NCBI GenBank assembly: GCA_046303115.1
Contig: JBKCGZ010000166.1
Coordinates: forward strand, 46,127-110,126
Origin: CAINEC01 sp046303115
GTDB lineage: Bacteria > Bacteroidota > Bacteroidia > AKYH767-A > OLB10
Direction of reading: 5' to 3'
Length of the DNA stretch: 64,000 bases
Shown piece after piece: positions 35,768 through 45,925 of this stretch. Each line of letters opens with the position of its first letter. Within the stretch, counting starts at the first letter, position 1. The notes beneath the pieces were generated by a model. The model was not told where the DNA came from. It saw only the letters and a program-made list of their open reading frames with translations, and did not search any database. The translations under genes and the position numbers were made by a program.

Positions 35768-35862
35768 ATTGTAAAAGATATTGACAAATCAGAAGTAAAA
35801 CAATTGTTGAAAATTCATGCTAAAAAACTAGCGAGATATGGTGTGTTATATTAGAATTTTTC

Positions 35863-35870
35863 TATTTTTG
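35863..35870 (+). promoter_or_regulatory. Candidate -7 box for the large T9SS repeat protein
   Basis: TATTTTTG fits TAnnTTTG, 54 bases before the ATG at 35925. The -33 position holds no clear TTTG. Confidence 0.4.
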
Positions 35871-35924
35871 AAAATTCACAAAATCTGAGAATACAAAACC
35901 AACTGAAAAACCAAATACTTACTT

Positions 35925-38900
35925 ATGAAACGACTGATACTTACGCTTTTGTTATTCGTTAATGTAACGATGTTAAAGGCGCAGTTCACAGAGAACTTCG
36001 ACGGCCCAGGTCCTTACGGTCTAACCTCAGCAGGAAATCCCGGCTGGAACATCGATGCTAACTATTCTACCAGTGCACCGAACTCTTACAGAGGTCGATA
36101 TGGAAATGGTCAGACGGTTACTTTAACCAGCAACTCATTTTCGACTGCGGGAAACAACTACGTTGTCTTAAACTTCAAACAAATTTGTAAAATTGAATTT
36201 ACAGATACTGCGAAAATTGAAGTTTCAATTGACAATGGAGCAACTTGGACTCAAGTAACTGGAACTAACAGCACTTATTTAGGAAGCGCCGATTTTACCA
36301 ACCAAGGAAATCGTTTTAGCGAACTTTCTTATGGAATCTGGGCTCCAGGAACGACAACTGCTCCTGCAGCAAACTGGTGGCAAAACGAAAGTTTTGACAT
36401 TTCCGTAATTGCTTCTAATGCCAACAACGTTTTAGTCCGATTTACATTAGTAGATTTCAGTAGCAATAATGGATTAAGTGGAAGATACGGCTGGTTACTA
36501 GACGATATTGAGGTAATTGCCTCTCCATGCGAATTAATTCCACCAACTGTTGTGAACACACCTGGATTCCCAACTTGGAATGGCCCAGTTTACAATACAG
36601 GTCCTTATGATATTTATGCAAATATTTACGATAATTCTCCCACTCCTATTCAGTTTGCAGATCTTTTATACTCTGTAAATAGTAGTCCTTACAGCTCGAC
36701 AGGTGGTATGTTCTTATTTTACCCTGATACTACATGGTATGGTCAGTTATTCCCAGCAAACGTTGGCGATACTGTTTGTTGGTATATAGATGCATATGAT
36801 GGTTGTTTCAATGTTGGTTCATCAGATACTTCCTGTTTTATCGTAAGCGATGGTGCTAGTATTCCATTCTGTGATGACTTCGAAAACGTATCTGGATCTC
36901 AACAATTATGGAGTTTTAATACAGTTGCAGGTACACCTTGGGAAATTGGAAATACATCAATCGTAACTCCACATGGCGGAAGTAATGTTTTGGGATTCCC
37001 ATTAAGTGGTACTTACCTAGATAATAGTGAAGCCTATGTATCTACTCCTATTTGGGATTTCTCTGGGGTTTCTTTAGCAAACATGACATTCTGGCAAGTA
37101 ACAAACCTAGAGAACAATTATGATGGAGTTGTTTTACAATTTTCTTCTGATCCTACAGTAGCTAATCCAACATGGACAACAATTGGAGTTCAAAATGACC
37201 CTAACGGATTAAATTGGTATAACGGAACAATTTCAGGTGGATCCATTGATGCATGGACTGGTGTTCCAAATACTACTCAATGGAATAAATCAAGTTACAA
37301 ATTAGGTACAGTAGCTGGATTAATGGGGCAACCAACTATTCAGTTCCGCTTTAAAATGACTACTGATATTTCCGTTCAGCGTTTAGGATTTTGGATTGAT
37401 GATTTCTGTGTAACAATTCCTTGTACTGGTGATATTGGTATCAATGCACTTAACTCACCATCAAATGGAACAGGTATACCTGCAGGTCAGCCTGTAAGTA
37501 TCGATCTTACATTAGAGAACTATGGTACTGCTCCTCAATCAAACTTTAACTTTACCTATACAGTTAATAATGGAGCTCCGGTGACAACTCAAATTGCTGG
37601 TCCATTAACTCCAGGTGCTCAAATAAACTATGTTTTAAATTCAATCACAGCTCAAACAGGTGCATTTACAGTTTGTATGTGGACGGACTTGGCTGGTGAT
37701 TGCGACCATACCAATGACAGTGTTTGTGTAAACCTCGTTGGAATCCCTACATTAACAGCACCTCTATGTGATGATTTTGAAAGTGGTAATCAAGGTTGGT
37801 CGGCTACTGTAGCACCTAACCAAAATCAAGCTGATATTTGGGAATTAGGTACTCCCGGAACAGGTAATCCTGCATCAGCATATTCAGGCTCTAATGCATG
37901 GGATGTTAATTTAAATGCAGGTTATGGTAATAATGATCTTACTTACCTATATACTCCTTATTTAGATATGAGTAACATCACAACTGGTGAGTTAAAGTTC
38001 GCTATGTTTTATGACGCAGAAAAAGGATGGGATGGAGTTATATTAGAATATACAAATGATGGTGGAGTTACTTGGAATTATATCCCTAACGACCCTAACT
38101 GCGCTAAAAATTGGTACAATGAGAACATTCCATTAATGCCAAACTTTACTCCTTATGATGCTTGGTCAGGTCCTTCTTCAGGATGGTTTTTCCCTTCTTA
38201 CAAATTATGTTGCTTAAGTAATGTTTTAGGAAGCTCTACAGCGATTCAATTTCGTTTCACTTTCTCATCTGATGGTATAATCGTTAATAACGGTGGTGCT
38301 ACAATCGATGATTTCTGTGTAACCGGTACCAATGGAAATGATGTTGGAATTTCAGTTCTAGGTGGCGGTATTACTAATGCTCCAGCTGGAACGCCAGTAT
38401 CATTGATTGCAACATTATCAAATGCCAGTGCAACTCAAACAATTACTTCTATTCCTATTTCCTATACAACTTCGAGTGGTGCATCAGCGTCATTTGTTTG
38501 GACCGGTTCATTGGCTCCATGTTCTAATTTGGATATTAATTTACCTCCTTTTAGCATGATTGCAGGACCTGTTACGGTTACAGCTTGGACTGAATTACCT
38601 GGAGATGTAAATCTATTGAATGATACTGCATCGACAATTATTTATGGTCAGCCGACAATTACTCCAACATTTACAAATTATTACTCTGATAACTTCGAAA
38701 ATGGAAACATTGGATGGGCTCCTGCGGCTGATCCACTAGCTTCTGCTGGGAATTCATGGGAATTTGGAACTCCTAACTTCGGTACAACTACAGGAGCTTT
38801 CTCTCCTACTACATGTTGGGATATGAATTTAACTAGTGCAGTTGCTGGTGCTACGCAAGCTTATTTATATACACCTTATTTTGATTTAACAAGTGCAGCA

Positions 38901-40460
38901 GGAGCTACATTACGTTTTATGCAAAATCGTGATATGAATACGTTCGGACCTGATTTCTATATTGAATATTGCTTAAACAATAATAATACTTGGACAAGGT
39001 TACAACCAGCTTTGACAACAGATGCTATTAATTGGTATAACAACGTTGATATCTGGGATGATGTTTCTGGCGGTTGGATTAAGAGTGAAATTAAGAACCT
39101 AGAAAATGCTACTAACGGTGGTACGTTGCCAAATTTAATTCAGTTCCGTTATGTATTCATTAATAACTTCGGAACAATGGATGGAGTTTCAATTGATAAC
39201 TTTGAATTATTTGTACCAATTCCATTATCAGTAACTCCAACTGTCGTAAATACTACAGTTCAAAATCAGTTATTATTCCCAGGCCAACCAGTTAATTTCT
39301 CTGGTAATATAAAGAATAATGGTGTGTTTACTGTAAACAATCATATGGCTGTTTTATCAATCGATGGTATCATTGCAAGTTCTGATTTCGTTGACTACAG
39401 TTCAATCGGTGGATTAGCAACTGATAGCTCTAAATTACATGCTTTTAGTACCAACTGGATTGCTGTTCCAGGTTATCATGAAGTTTGCGTCTATACTTAC
39501 GACCCAAATAACCAAACAGACAACTATCAATTAGATGATACTGTTTGTATTAATGTATTAGTATTTGATTCTGTAACTACAAGTCAATTGCCATATTGTA
39601 CAGGATTTGAAAGTGGAAGCCAATGGGTAACTGCCAACTCTGATTCTTATGCGTATGATGATTCATGGCAAATGGGCAACCCAACAAAACCAACATTAAG
39701 TGGAGCATACAGTGGTACAATGGCATGGGCTACAGATTTAAGTGGCAACTATAATAATATAGATTCAGCAGGTTTATTCTCATCATTAGTTCGCGTAGAA
39801 GCTGGTCACTGTTATAAACTAGAATTCTGGAATCGTTATAAAATGGAGTATGGTGCTGATGGTGGAGGAGTTGATTACTCTGTTGACTACGGTCAATCTT
39901 GGAACAATGTAGATTATGCTGGAACTCCAAATATTCAATTGTATGGCGCTAGTCCTAACTACACATATGTAACTGCATTGAATCCGAACAATCCTACAGT
40001 GCTTGGATTTACAGGTAGCAGAACAAGTTGGTTTAAGACAGAAAAAACAATTGATCCAGGTGTTAATACGCAAATGATTATTCGTTGGAAATTCGCTTCA
40101 GATTACTCCGCTGTTGACGAAGGTTGGGTAATAGATGATGTTTGTATCACTGACTTAGGATTATGTACTCCAATAGGTGTAAATGAAATTGCAGCTGATA
40201 ATTTCGGATTAAGTCAAAACTACCCTAACCCATCGATGACAAATACAGCTATCGATTTTGTTATCCCTGAATTTGGTCAAGTTAACTTAACTGTTACAGA
40301 TTTATTAGGACAGACAATTGCTGTTCTTGTTGATGGAAACGAAGGGGCTGGATTACATACAGTATATTTCAATACTGCAACACTTTCAGAAGGAATGTAT
40401 ATGTATACATTAAATTACAACGGAAAAACAATCACAAGAAGAATGGTTGTCACCAAGTAA
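35925..40460 (+). CDS. Very large secreted repeat protein with T9SS C-terminal sorting domain
   Basis: 1511 residues. Signal peptide about 1-19 (cleaved after LKA). The body consists of five modules of about 300 residues. Each has a MAM/jelly-roll-like domain opening with a (C)DDFE-type motif (about residues 22, 314, 614, 918, 1222), a middle with WE(I/L/F)G and W(Y/F)xx stretches and an end I(D)DFCV or IDDVCI, followed by a CARDB/Ig-like linker (for example GTPVSLIATLSN). The C-terminal 80 residues (NYPNPSMTNTAIDFVIPE to ITRRMVVTK) are a type A T9SS sorting tail. It should be exported by T9SS and held at the cell surface or released. Likely an adhesin or glycan-binding protein; no catalytic motif seen. 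Confidence 0.88.
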   Translation: MKRLILTLLLFVNVTMLKAQFTENFDGPGPYGLTSAGNPGWNIDANYSTSAPNSYRGRYGNGQTVTLTSNSFSTAGNNYVVLNFKQICKIEFTDTAKIEVSIDNGATWTQVTGTNSTYLGSADFTNQGNRFSELSYGIWAPGTTTAPAANWWQNESFDISVIASNANNVLVRFTLVDFSSNNGLSGRYGWLLDDIEVIASPCELIPPTVVNTPGFPTWNGPVYNTGPYDIYANIYDNSPTPIQFADLLYSVNSSPYSSTGGMFLFYPDTTWYGQLFPANVGDTVCWYIDAYDGCFNVGSSDTSCFIVSDGASIPFCDDFENVSGSQQLWSFNTVAGTPWEIGNTSIVTPHGGSNVLGFPLSGTYLDNSEAYVSTPIWDFSGVSLANMTFWQVTNLENNYDGVVLQFSSDPTVANPTWTTIGVQNDPNGLNWYNGTISGGSIDAWTGVPNTTQWNKSSYKLGTVAGLMGQPTIQFRFKMTTDISVQRLGFWIDDFCVTIPCTGDIGINALNSPSNGTGIPAGQPVSIDLTLENYGTAPQSNFNFTYTVNNGAPVTTQIAGPLTPGAQINYVLNSITAQTGAFTVCMWTDLAGDCDHTNDSVCVNLVGIPTLTAPLCDDFESGNQGWSATVAPNQNQADIWELGTPGTGNPASAYSGSNAWDVNLNAGYGNNDLTYLYTPYLDMSNITTGELKFAMFYDAEKGWDGVILEYTNDGGVTWNYIPNDPNCAKNWYNENIPLMPNFTPYDAWSGPSSGWFFPSYKLCCLSNVLGSSTAIQFRFTFSSDGIIVNNGGATIDDFCVTGTNGNDVGISVLGGGITNAPAGTPVSLIATLSNASATQTITSIPISYTTSSGASASFVWTGSLAPCSNLDINLPPFSMIAGPVTVTAWTELPGDVNLLNDTASTIIYGQPTITPTFTNYYSDNFENGNIGWAPAADPLASAGNSWEFGTPNFGTTTGAFSPTTCWDMNLTSAVAGATQAYLYTPYFDLTSAAGATLRFMQNRDMNTFGPDFYIEYCLNNNNTWTRLQPALTTDAINWYNNVDIWDDVSGGWIKSEIKNLENATNGGTLPNLIQFRYVFINNFGTMDGVSIDNFELFVPIPLSVTPTVVNTTVQNQLLFPGQPVNFSGNIKNNGVFTVNNHMAVLSIDGIIASSDFVDYSSIGGLATDSSKLHAFSTNWIAVPGYHEVCVYTYDPNNQTDNYQLDDTVCINVLVFDSVTTSQLPYCTGFESGSQWVTANSDSYAYDDSWQMGNPTKPTLSGAYSGTMAWATDLSGNYNNIDSAGLFSSLVRVEAGHCYKLEFWNRYKMEYGADGGGVDYSVDYGQSWNNVDYAGTPNIQLYGASPNYTYVTALNPNNPTVLGFTGSRTSWFKTEKTIDPGVNTQMIIRWKFASDYSAVDEGWVIDDVCITDLGLCTPIGVNEIAADNFGLSQNYPNPSMTNTAIDFVIPEFGQVNLTVTDLLGQTIAVLVDGNEGAGLHTVYFNTATLSEGMYMYTLNYNGKTITRRMVVTK

Positions 40461-40476
40461 TTTAATTAACTCACCC

Positions 40477-40512
40477 AAAAAGCCCTATAGTATACACTAT
40501 AGGGCTTTTTTA
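40477..40512 (+). terminator. Terminator after the T9SS repeat protein
   Basis: AGCCCTATAG / CTATAGGGCT, 10 perfect pairs around a six-base loop, with A-run before and T-run after. Confidence 0.9.
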
Positions 40513-40555
40513 TTTAAGCCGTTTTTTATAAATTGCATTTCACAAAATTATATTT

Positions 40556-43500
40556 ATGAAAAAGAGCGTCTGTCTTGTAGTCCTATATTTTTTATTTTGC
40601 CAATATGCAAAAGCGCAATCCACAAACTTTTTCTCCATTTGGACTAATGAGCAATATTCAACTGCTCCTTCCAGATATGCATATCCTCAAGAATTTTTAG
40701 GAATCACCTATAATCATTCGATGCTTTTCAATGAACTACTAAAAGCTCCTGTCGAAAATACTAAGAGCAAGAACTCCTTGTATTTAAATGTACCGATAAG
40801 CAATCAAAAGCAAATCCTTTTCGAAATAAAAAAGGTTTATGTAATGCACCCTGACTTAAATGAAGTATTTAATGAAATTCAAACATATAGAGGTCAAGGA
40901 ATCAGCGATCCAAGTGCAAAACTTGCATTGAGTATATCACCTATTGGACTTCATATAATGATTACCTCCCAAGATGGTGTTTTTTATTATGATCCGATAA
41001 ACAATTTCGACACACAAAATTGTATACTTTATGAAAAGAAAAACTTTAATAGAAATACAGGATTTAGTTGTGAAACAGACGATCTTTTAAAAGAGGTTCG
41101 ATCATTAAATAGCATAACAAATAATCAAAGATCACATGGAACACAACTTCGTAATTACCGATTAGCTCTCTCTTGCACAGGAGAATACGCGGCATTTTAT
41201 GGAGGCACCAAGGCTGGTGCTTTGGCAGGAATGGTAGCATCTGTAAATCGTGTTAATGCAGTATATTCTGATGAATTGGCTGTTAAGTTAACATTGATTC
41301 CTAATGATACATTACTAATTTATACCAACGCTGCTACCGACCCATTTACAAATACAAACGGTTCAACAATGCTTGGGGAAAATATAACTACCTGCAACAA
41401 CATAATTGGTTCTGCCAATTATGACATTGGACATGTATTCAGCACTGGAGGTGGCGGAGTGGCCTATTTAGGCGTTCCCTGTACTGCTAACAAAGCTGGT
41501 GGAGTTACAGGCTCTAGTAGTCCAGTTGGAGATGCGTTCGATATAGATTATGTGGCTCATGAGGTGGGACATCAATTTGGTGCACAACATACGTTCAATG
41601 CTTCTACCGGATCATGTAGTGGAAACCGAACAGCAACTGCAGCATATGAGCCTGGAAGCGGTATTACAATTATGGCTTATGCTGGTATTTGTACATCAAC
41701 AAATAATTTAGCACCGAATAGCATCCCTTATTTTCACACAAAAAGCTTTGATCAAATTACAACCTATATTACTACAGGAAATGGCAGCACATGTCCTACC
41801 ACTACAAATACTGGAAATACTCCACCTACCTTTACACCAGCCTCGCTAACTTACTCAATTCCTTTTCAAACCCCATTTGAACTAACAGGAACAGGAAGTG
41901 ATGCTAACGGCGATGCCTTAACGTATTGTTGGGAGGAATTCGATTTAGGAGCTTCAGGGAACTGGAATGCGCCAGTTGGAGATGCTCCAATCTTCAGACC
42001 TTTCTCTCCGGTTAGTAGTCCGAGTAGAATATTTCCAAAAATCAGTGATATTGTAAATAATGTTACCACTATTGGCGAATTACTACCTTCTTATGCACGC
42101 ACCTTAAAATTCAGAATAACGGTAAGGGATAACCGAATTGGTGGTGGCGGTGTAATGCATCCAGAAGATACCGTGAAAGTGAATGTTATTAATACAACAA
42201 CAGCATTTGCAGTAACAAGTCCTAATACTAATGTTACATGGAATACAGGACAATCAGCATTAGTAACCTGGAATGTATCTAATACAACAGCAAGTCCTAT
42301 TTCTTGTGCAAACGTTGCTATTCTACTCTCAACCGATGGCGGATTTACGTACCCAATCACTATATTGAGTTCAACTCCTAATGATGGTACAGAAACGATA
42401 ACTGTCCCTGCTTACTTATCCACCACAGCAAGAATAAAAGTTCAAAGTGTTGGAAATATTTTCTTCGATATATCAAATACGAACTTTACGATTGCGGCAG
42501 GATCAACTGTTCTTTCGACATTAAATACTGCAACACTTACAACAACTACTTATTGCAGTGGGTCTACATTAAATGTCAGCTATAGTGGCGATGGACCTGC
42601 GAATACAGGAAATATTTTTACTGTGCAGTTATCTAATGCATCGGGAAGTTTTGCATCTCCAATTAGTATTGGAACTTTATCATCAACAGCGAATACTGGA
42701 AGCATCAGTTGCACGATTCCTTCCAACACTCCTACAGGAAATGGTTATCGTATAAGAGTGATTGCCTCTAATCCATCCATAATTGGATCAGATAATGGCG
42801 CAAACATTTCTATTCAAAATTCAATTACTACATCAGGAATAATTTCAGGACCGACAACAATTTGCCAAGGTCAAACAAATGTTAGTTACACTTGCACTGC
42901 GGTTGCCAATGCTACTACTTATAATTGGTCATTGCCAACAGGATTTACAATTACAGCTGGAGCAAATACAAACGCAATAACTTGTACAATAGCAGCCAAT
43001 GCGATCAGTGGAAATATTAGTGTTTCGACAAGTAATATATGTGGCAATGGACCAGCCTCTTCGAATTATGCAGTTACTGTTAATGCACTGCCGCTAACAC
43101 CAGGTAGTATAACAGGAACTATTGCGCTTTGTCAGGGCGATAAAAACATTAACTATTCGATCTCAACAATTGCTAACGCTACAAGTTATTTATGGACAAC
43201 GCCAAGTGGTGTGCAAATTATTAGTGGAAATACTACAAATATTATTTTGACAAACTTTAGTGATACTGCACAATCAGGGACAATTACAGTTCAAGGAGTA
43301 AATGGATGCGGGAATGGTGCGAGTGCAAGTTTATCCGTTAATGTGTCCAGTGCTCCAATAACTCCTGTAATATCAGCGAGTGGTTCAACAACCTCTTGTA
43401 GCAATCAGGGAGTGCAATTAAGTTTTACTGCTCAACCTGGTTACAATTACCAATGGCGATTGAATGGGAATAACATCAGTGGTGCGACAGGTAATACTTA

Positions 43501-44644
43501 TCTTGCCACCACAACAGGAAGTTATGATGTAGTAGCATCCATTACTCCGATTGGTGCACAAACATTTAATTCTACTTCAACAACATTTATAACTGATAAC
43601 TCATGTACTGCTGCAACAAACACTATTAATGTAAGTGGTTATAACGGAACCATCAGATCAAGTGGCATCTATGTAAAGATGAATATCACGCATACATGGG
43701 TAGGTGACTTAGATATTTATTTACAGGCCCCTGATGGAACAAGAATCGGATTAAGCGATCAGACAGGGAATGCCAATAACAGTGGTGATAATTTTACGAA
43801 TACAATTTTTGCTGATTCGGGTGCAGCTATTTTAGGAACAACAGGAGCGCCTTATACAGGATTATTTAAACCATGGAATGCAACGTTTACAGTTACCGGA
43901 TGTACTAACGCCACAACAGCAACAACATTTGCATCATTAGGAAGCGGGAAAATAAATCCGAATGGTAATTGGTCTTTAGTTGCATTCGACAGAGCGGCTA
44001 CGGATACCGGTAGAATACAAAACTGGTCAATTTTCTTCCCATATGCAGGAAGCAATTGTACTAAATTATCGAATAGCATAAATGTATCTATAATCAACTC
44101 TCCCACTATAACTTCCATTACTCCAACCACAATTCCTGTAGGAGGAACAATTACTATTATAGGGACTAATCTTGCCAATACAAGTAGTGTTACTATTAAC
44201 GGAGGAACAATAAGCAATTACACGATTAATAGTCCTACTTCTATCACAGCGACTATTCCTGCTGGAGCTACATCAGGACCATTAAGTGTGGTTACTCCTT
44301 GCGGAGCAGCTAGTTCAGGAACGGTTACCATCGTTAATTTCTTAACACTTAATGTGGCCGCTTATATTGAAGGTTTTTATAATAATGGAGGAACATTAAA
44401 TGCGGTTTCATCAGCAAATGAATCTGACACCATACGAATAGAATTACACGAAGCCGTTAGTCCATTTGCGTTAGTGCATACCGTTACAACAACGCTTGAT
44501 ACAAACGGAAATTCAACGAGTACCATACCTTCAACATTATTAGGTAATTCATACTATATCGTTTTCCGACATAGAAACTCACTTGAAACGTGGAGTAAAA
44601 ACCCTGTCGTAATTCAGCAAACGAATTATTTCAGTTTTAAATAA
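40556..44644 (+). CDS. Reprolysin-like (M12B/adamalysin-type) secreted metalloprotease, multidomain
   Basis: 1362 residues. Signal peptide (VCLVVLYFLFCQYAKAQ), then a pro-region of about 170 residues. The protease domain has the zinc motif HEVGHQFGAQH (about 334-344) and a downstream Met-turn IMAYAG. It is followed by cadherin/Ig-like domains, PKD/Ig-like repeats (QGQTNVSYTC and QGDKNINYSI openings), a proprotein-convertase P domain (about 1036-1160: KMNITHTWVGDLDIYLQAPDG), an IPT/TIG domain (about 1183-1260), and a final region LNVAAYIEGFYNNGG to RHRNSLETWSKNPV. That last region recurs in bacteroidal secreted proteins but here ends at once with no T9SS tail. It abuts the convergent dihydroorotase gene with no spacer. 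Confidence 0.88.
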   Translation: MKKSVCLVVLYFLFCQYAKAQSTNFFSIWTNEQYSTAPSRYAYPQEFLGITYNHSMLFNELLKAPVENTKSKNSLYLNVPISNQKQILFEIKKVYVMHPDLNEVFNEIQTYRGQGISDPSAKLALSISPIGLHIMITSQDGVFYYDPINNFDTQNCILYEKKNFNRNTGFSCETDDLLKEVRSLNSITNNQRSHGTQLRNYRLALSCTGEYAAFYGGTKAGALAGMVASVNRVNAVYSDELAVKLTLIPNDTLLIYTNAATDPFTNTNGSTMLGENITTCNNIIGSANYDIGHVFSTGGGGVAYLGVPCTANKAGGVTGSSSPVGDAFDIDYVAHEVGHQFGAQHTFNASTGSCSGNRTATAAYEPGSGITIMAYAGICTSTNNLAPNSIPYFHTKSFDQITTYITTGNGSTCPTTTNTGNTPPTFTPASLTYSIPFQTPFELTGTGSDANGDALTYCWEEFDLGASGNWNAPVGDAPIFRPFSPVSSPSRIFPKISDIVNNVTTIGELLPSYARTLKFRITVRDNRIGGGGVMHPEDTVKVNVINTTTAFAVTSPNTNVTWNTGQSALVTWNVSNTTASPISCANVAILLSTDGGFTYPITILSSTPNDGTETITVPAYLSTTARIKVQSVGNIFFDISNTNFTIAAGSTVLSTLNTATLTTTTYCSGSTLNVSYSGDGPANTGNIFTVQLSNASGSFASPISIGTLSSTANTGSISCTIPSNTPTGNGYRIRVIASNPSIIGSDNGANISIQNSITTSGIISGPTTICQGQTNVSYTCTAVANATTYNWSLPTGFTITAGANTNAITCTIAANAISGNISVSTSNICGNGPASSNYAVTVNALPLTPGSITGTIALCQGDKNINYSISTIANATSYLWTTPSGVQIISGNTTNIILTNFSDTAQSGTITVQGVNGCGNGASASLSVNVSSAPITPVISASGSTTSCSNQGVQLSFTAQPGYNYQWRLNGNNISGATGNTYLATTTGSYDVVASITPIGAQTFNSTSTTFITDNSCTAATNTINVSGYNGTIRSSGIYVKMNITHTWVGDLDIYLQAPDGTRIGLSDQTGNANNSGDNFTNTIFADSGAAILGTTGAPYTGLFKPWNATFTVTGCTNATTATTFASLGSGKINPNGNWSLVAFDRAATDTGRIQNWSIFFPYAGSNCTKLSNSINVSIINSPTITSITPTTIPVGGTITIIGTNLANTSSVTINGGTISNYTINSPTSITATIPAGATSGPLSVVTPCGAASSGTVTIVNFLTLNVAAYIEGFYNNGGTLNAVSSANESDTIRIELHEAVSPFALVHTVTTTLDTNGNSTSTIPSTLLGNSYYIVFRHRNSLETWSKNPVVIQQTNYFSFK

Positions 44645-45925
44645 CTAGAAATTATCTGACAACACCGTTTTATTGATAGCCATCATCACCTTCCCTTTCA
44701 GTGTATGGTTAATGAATGGTGTATTGCGTGATTTAGACTTAAAGTCATTAGCAGCATAAACAACTTCTGCTGTTGGATTAAACAAGGTGAAATTAGCAAT
44801 TGCACCAGTTGATATTGTAGGAACATCTACACCAATAATAGAACGTGGATTGATAGAAAGCACATTGGTAACATGGTCTGGATTTATTTTTCCATCAAGA
44901 GCTGAATTCAAAACTGAATAGGCTGTTTCCAATCCAATCATTCCGTAGGCAGCATATTCAAATTCTACATCTTTCGATTCAATATCCTCCGGTGAATGGT
45001 CTGTAACAACACAATCGATTGTACCATCTAAAAGTGCTTCTATTAAAACTTCTTTATCGGTTGTACCACGAAATGGAGGTTTTACTTTATAGTTACTATC
45101 AAAAGTATTAAGGACTTCATCTGTAAAAAACAAATTTGCCACATTCACTTCAGCAGTTATTGGTAATCCCATTTGCTTTGCTGTACGAATGGCATCTACC
45201 GCTTCAGACGTTGAAATACCACTGCAATGCAAAGGGGTATTTGCGTATTCAGCCAAACGAATATCACGCTCTAATGCAATTCCTTCAGCGATTGAAGGAG
45301 AACCTTTAAATCCGAGCTTTGTTGTTACTGCACTTTCATTGGCTAATGACTCTCCTGAAAGTGATTTATCATCAGCGTAAACAATTACCTTCGCTCCAAT
45401 ATTATCAGCGTACTGTAAACCTCTTAGTAAAAGTCCGCTGTTATTAATTGCTTTTTTGTCATCCGTAAATATAACGGCACCGCCTAACTGCATATCATAT
45501 AATTCAGCAAGCTCCTTCCCTTCTCTATTTACAGTTAAAGCACCTGCGATATAAACATCCACATTACTCTGCTTCGATTTCCCTTTCAGAAATTCAACAT
45601 CCGCACGCTTATGAATTACTGGATTAACAGAAGGCATTAATAGTACTGCTGTAAATCCACCTTTCGCCGCTGCAGCTTGTCCACTTTCAATGGTCTCTTT
45701 TTGCTCGTATCCTGGCTCTCTAAAATTAGCCTTCATATCGAGCCATCCGGGAGATAAAAAAACACCTGCACAGTTCTTAACATCAACATCCTCACTGTAT
45801 CGTCTATCCGCAGAATGTTCTGCAATTTCTGAAACTATACCATCAGTAATTAAAACATCAACTTTTTTACCATTGAATTCAGAACGAGGGTCGGCAACAG
45901 TAACACCGTGAAATGCTATTTTCAT
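44645..45925 (-). CDS. pyrC: Dihydroorotase homologue, possibly non-catalytic
   Basis: 426 residues, cyclic amidohydrolase (class I dihydroorotase) fold. The scaffold is kept: SPGWLDMKANFREPGYEQKE, GGFTAVLLMPSVNPV, CVVTDHSPEDIE with the late Asp-His, and GLETAYSVLNSAL. But the first metal motif, normally DxHxHxR, reads DMKANFR, so both zinc-binding His are replaced. This resembles the inactive dihydroorotase partners of aspartate transcarbamoylase (PyrC'/PyrX). It could be structural, or a divergent enzyme. The start overlaps the BatA-like gene by 4 bases and it ends the minus-strand operon. Confidence 0.82.
   Translation of the reverse strand: MKIAFHGVTVADPRSEFNGKKVDVLITDGIVSEIAEHSADRRYSEDVDVKNCAGVFLSPGWLDMKANFREPGYEQKETIESGQAAAAKGGFTAVLLMPSVNPVIHKRADVEFLKGKSKQSNVDVYIAGALTVNREGKELAELYDMQLGGAVIFTDDKKAINNSGLLLRGLQYADNIGAKVIVYADDKSLSGESLANESAVTTKLGFKGSPSIAEGIALERDIRLAEYANTPLHCSGISTSEAVDAIRTAKQMGLPITAEVNVANLFFTDEVLNTFDSNYKVKPPFRGTTDKEVLIEALLDGTIDCVVTDHSPEDIESKDVEFEYAAYGMIGLETAYSVLNSALDGKINPDHVTNVLSINPRSIIGVDVPTISTGAIANFTLFNPTAEVVYAANDFKSKSRNTPFINHTLKGKVMMAINKTVLSDNF

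Noticed and set aside
43852..44217. 121-codon minus-strand open frame
   Set aside because: Antisense to the P and TIG domains of the metalloprotease; Val/Ile-rich composition mirrors the Thr/Asn-rich coding strand.
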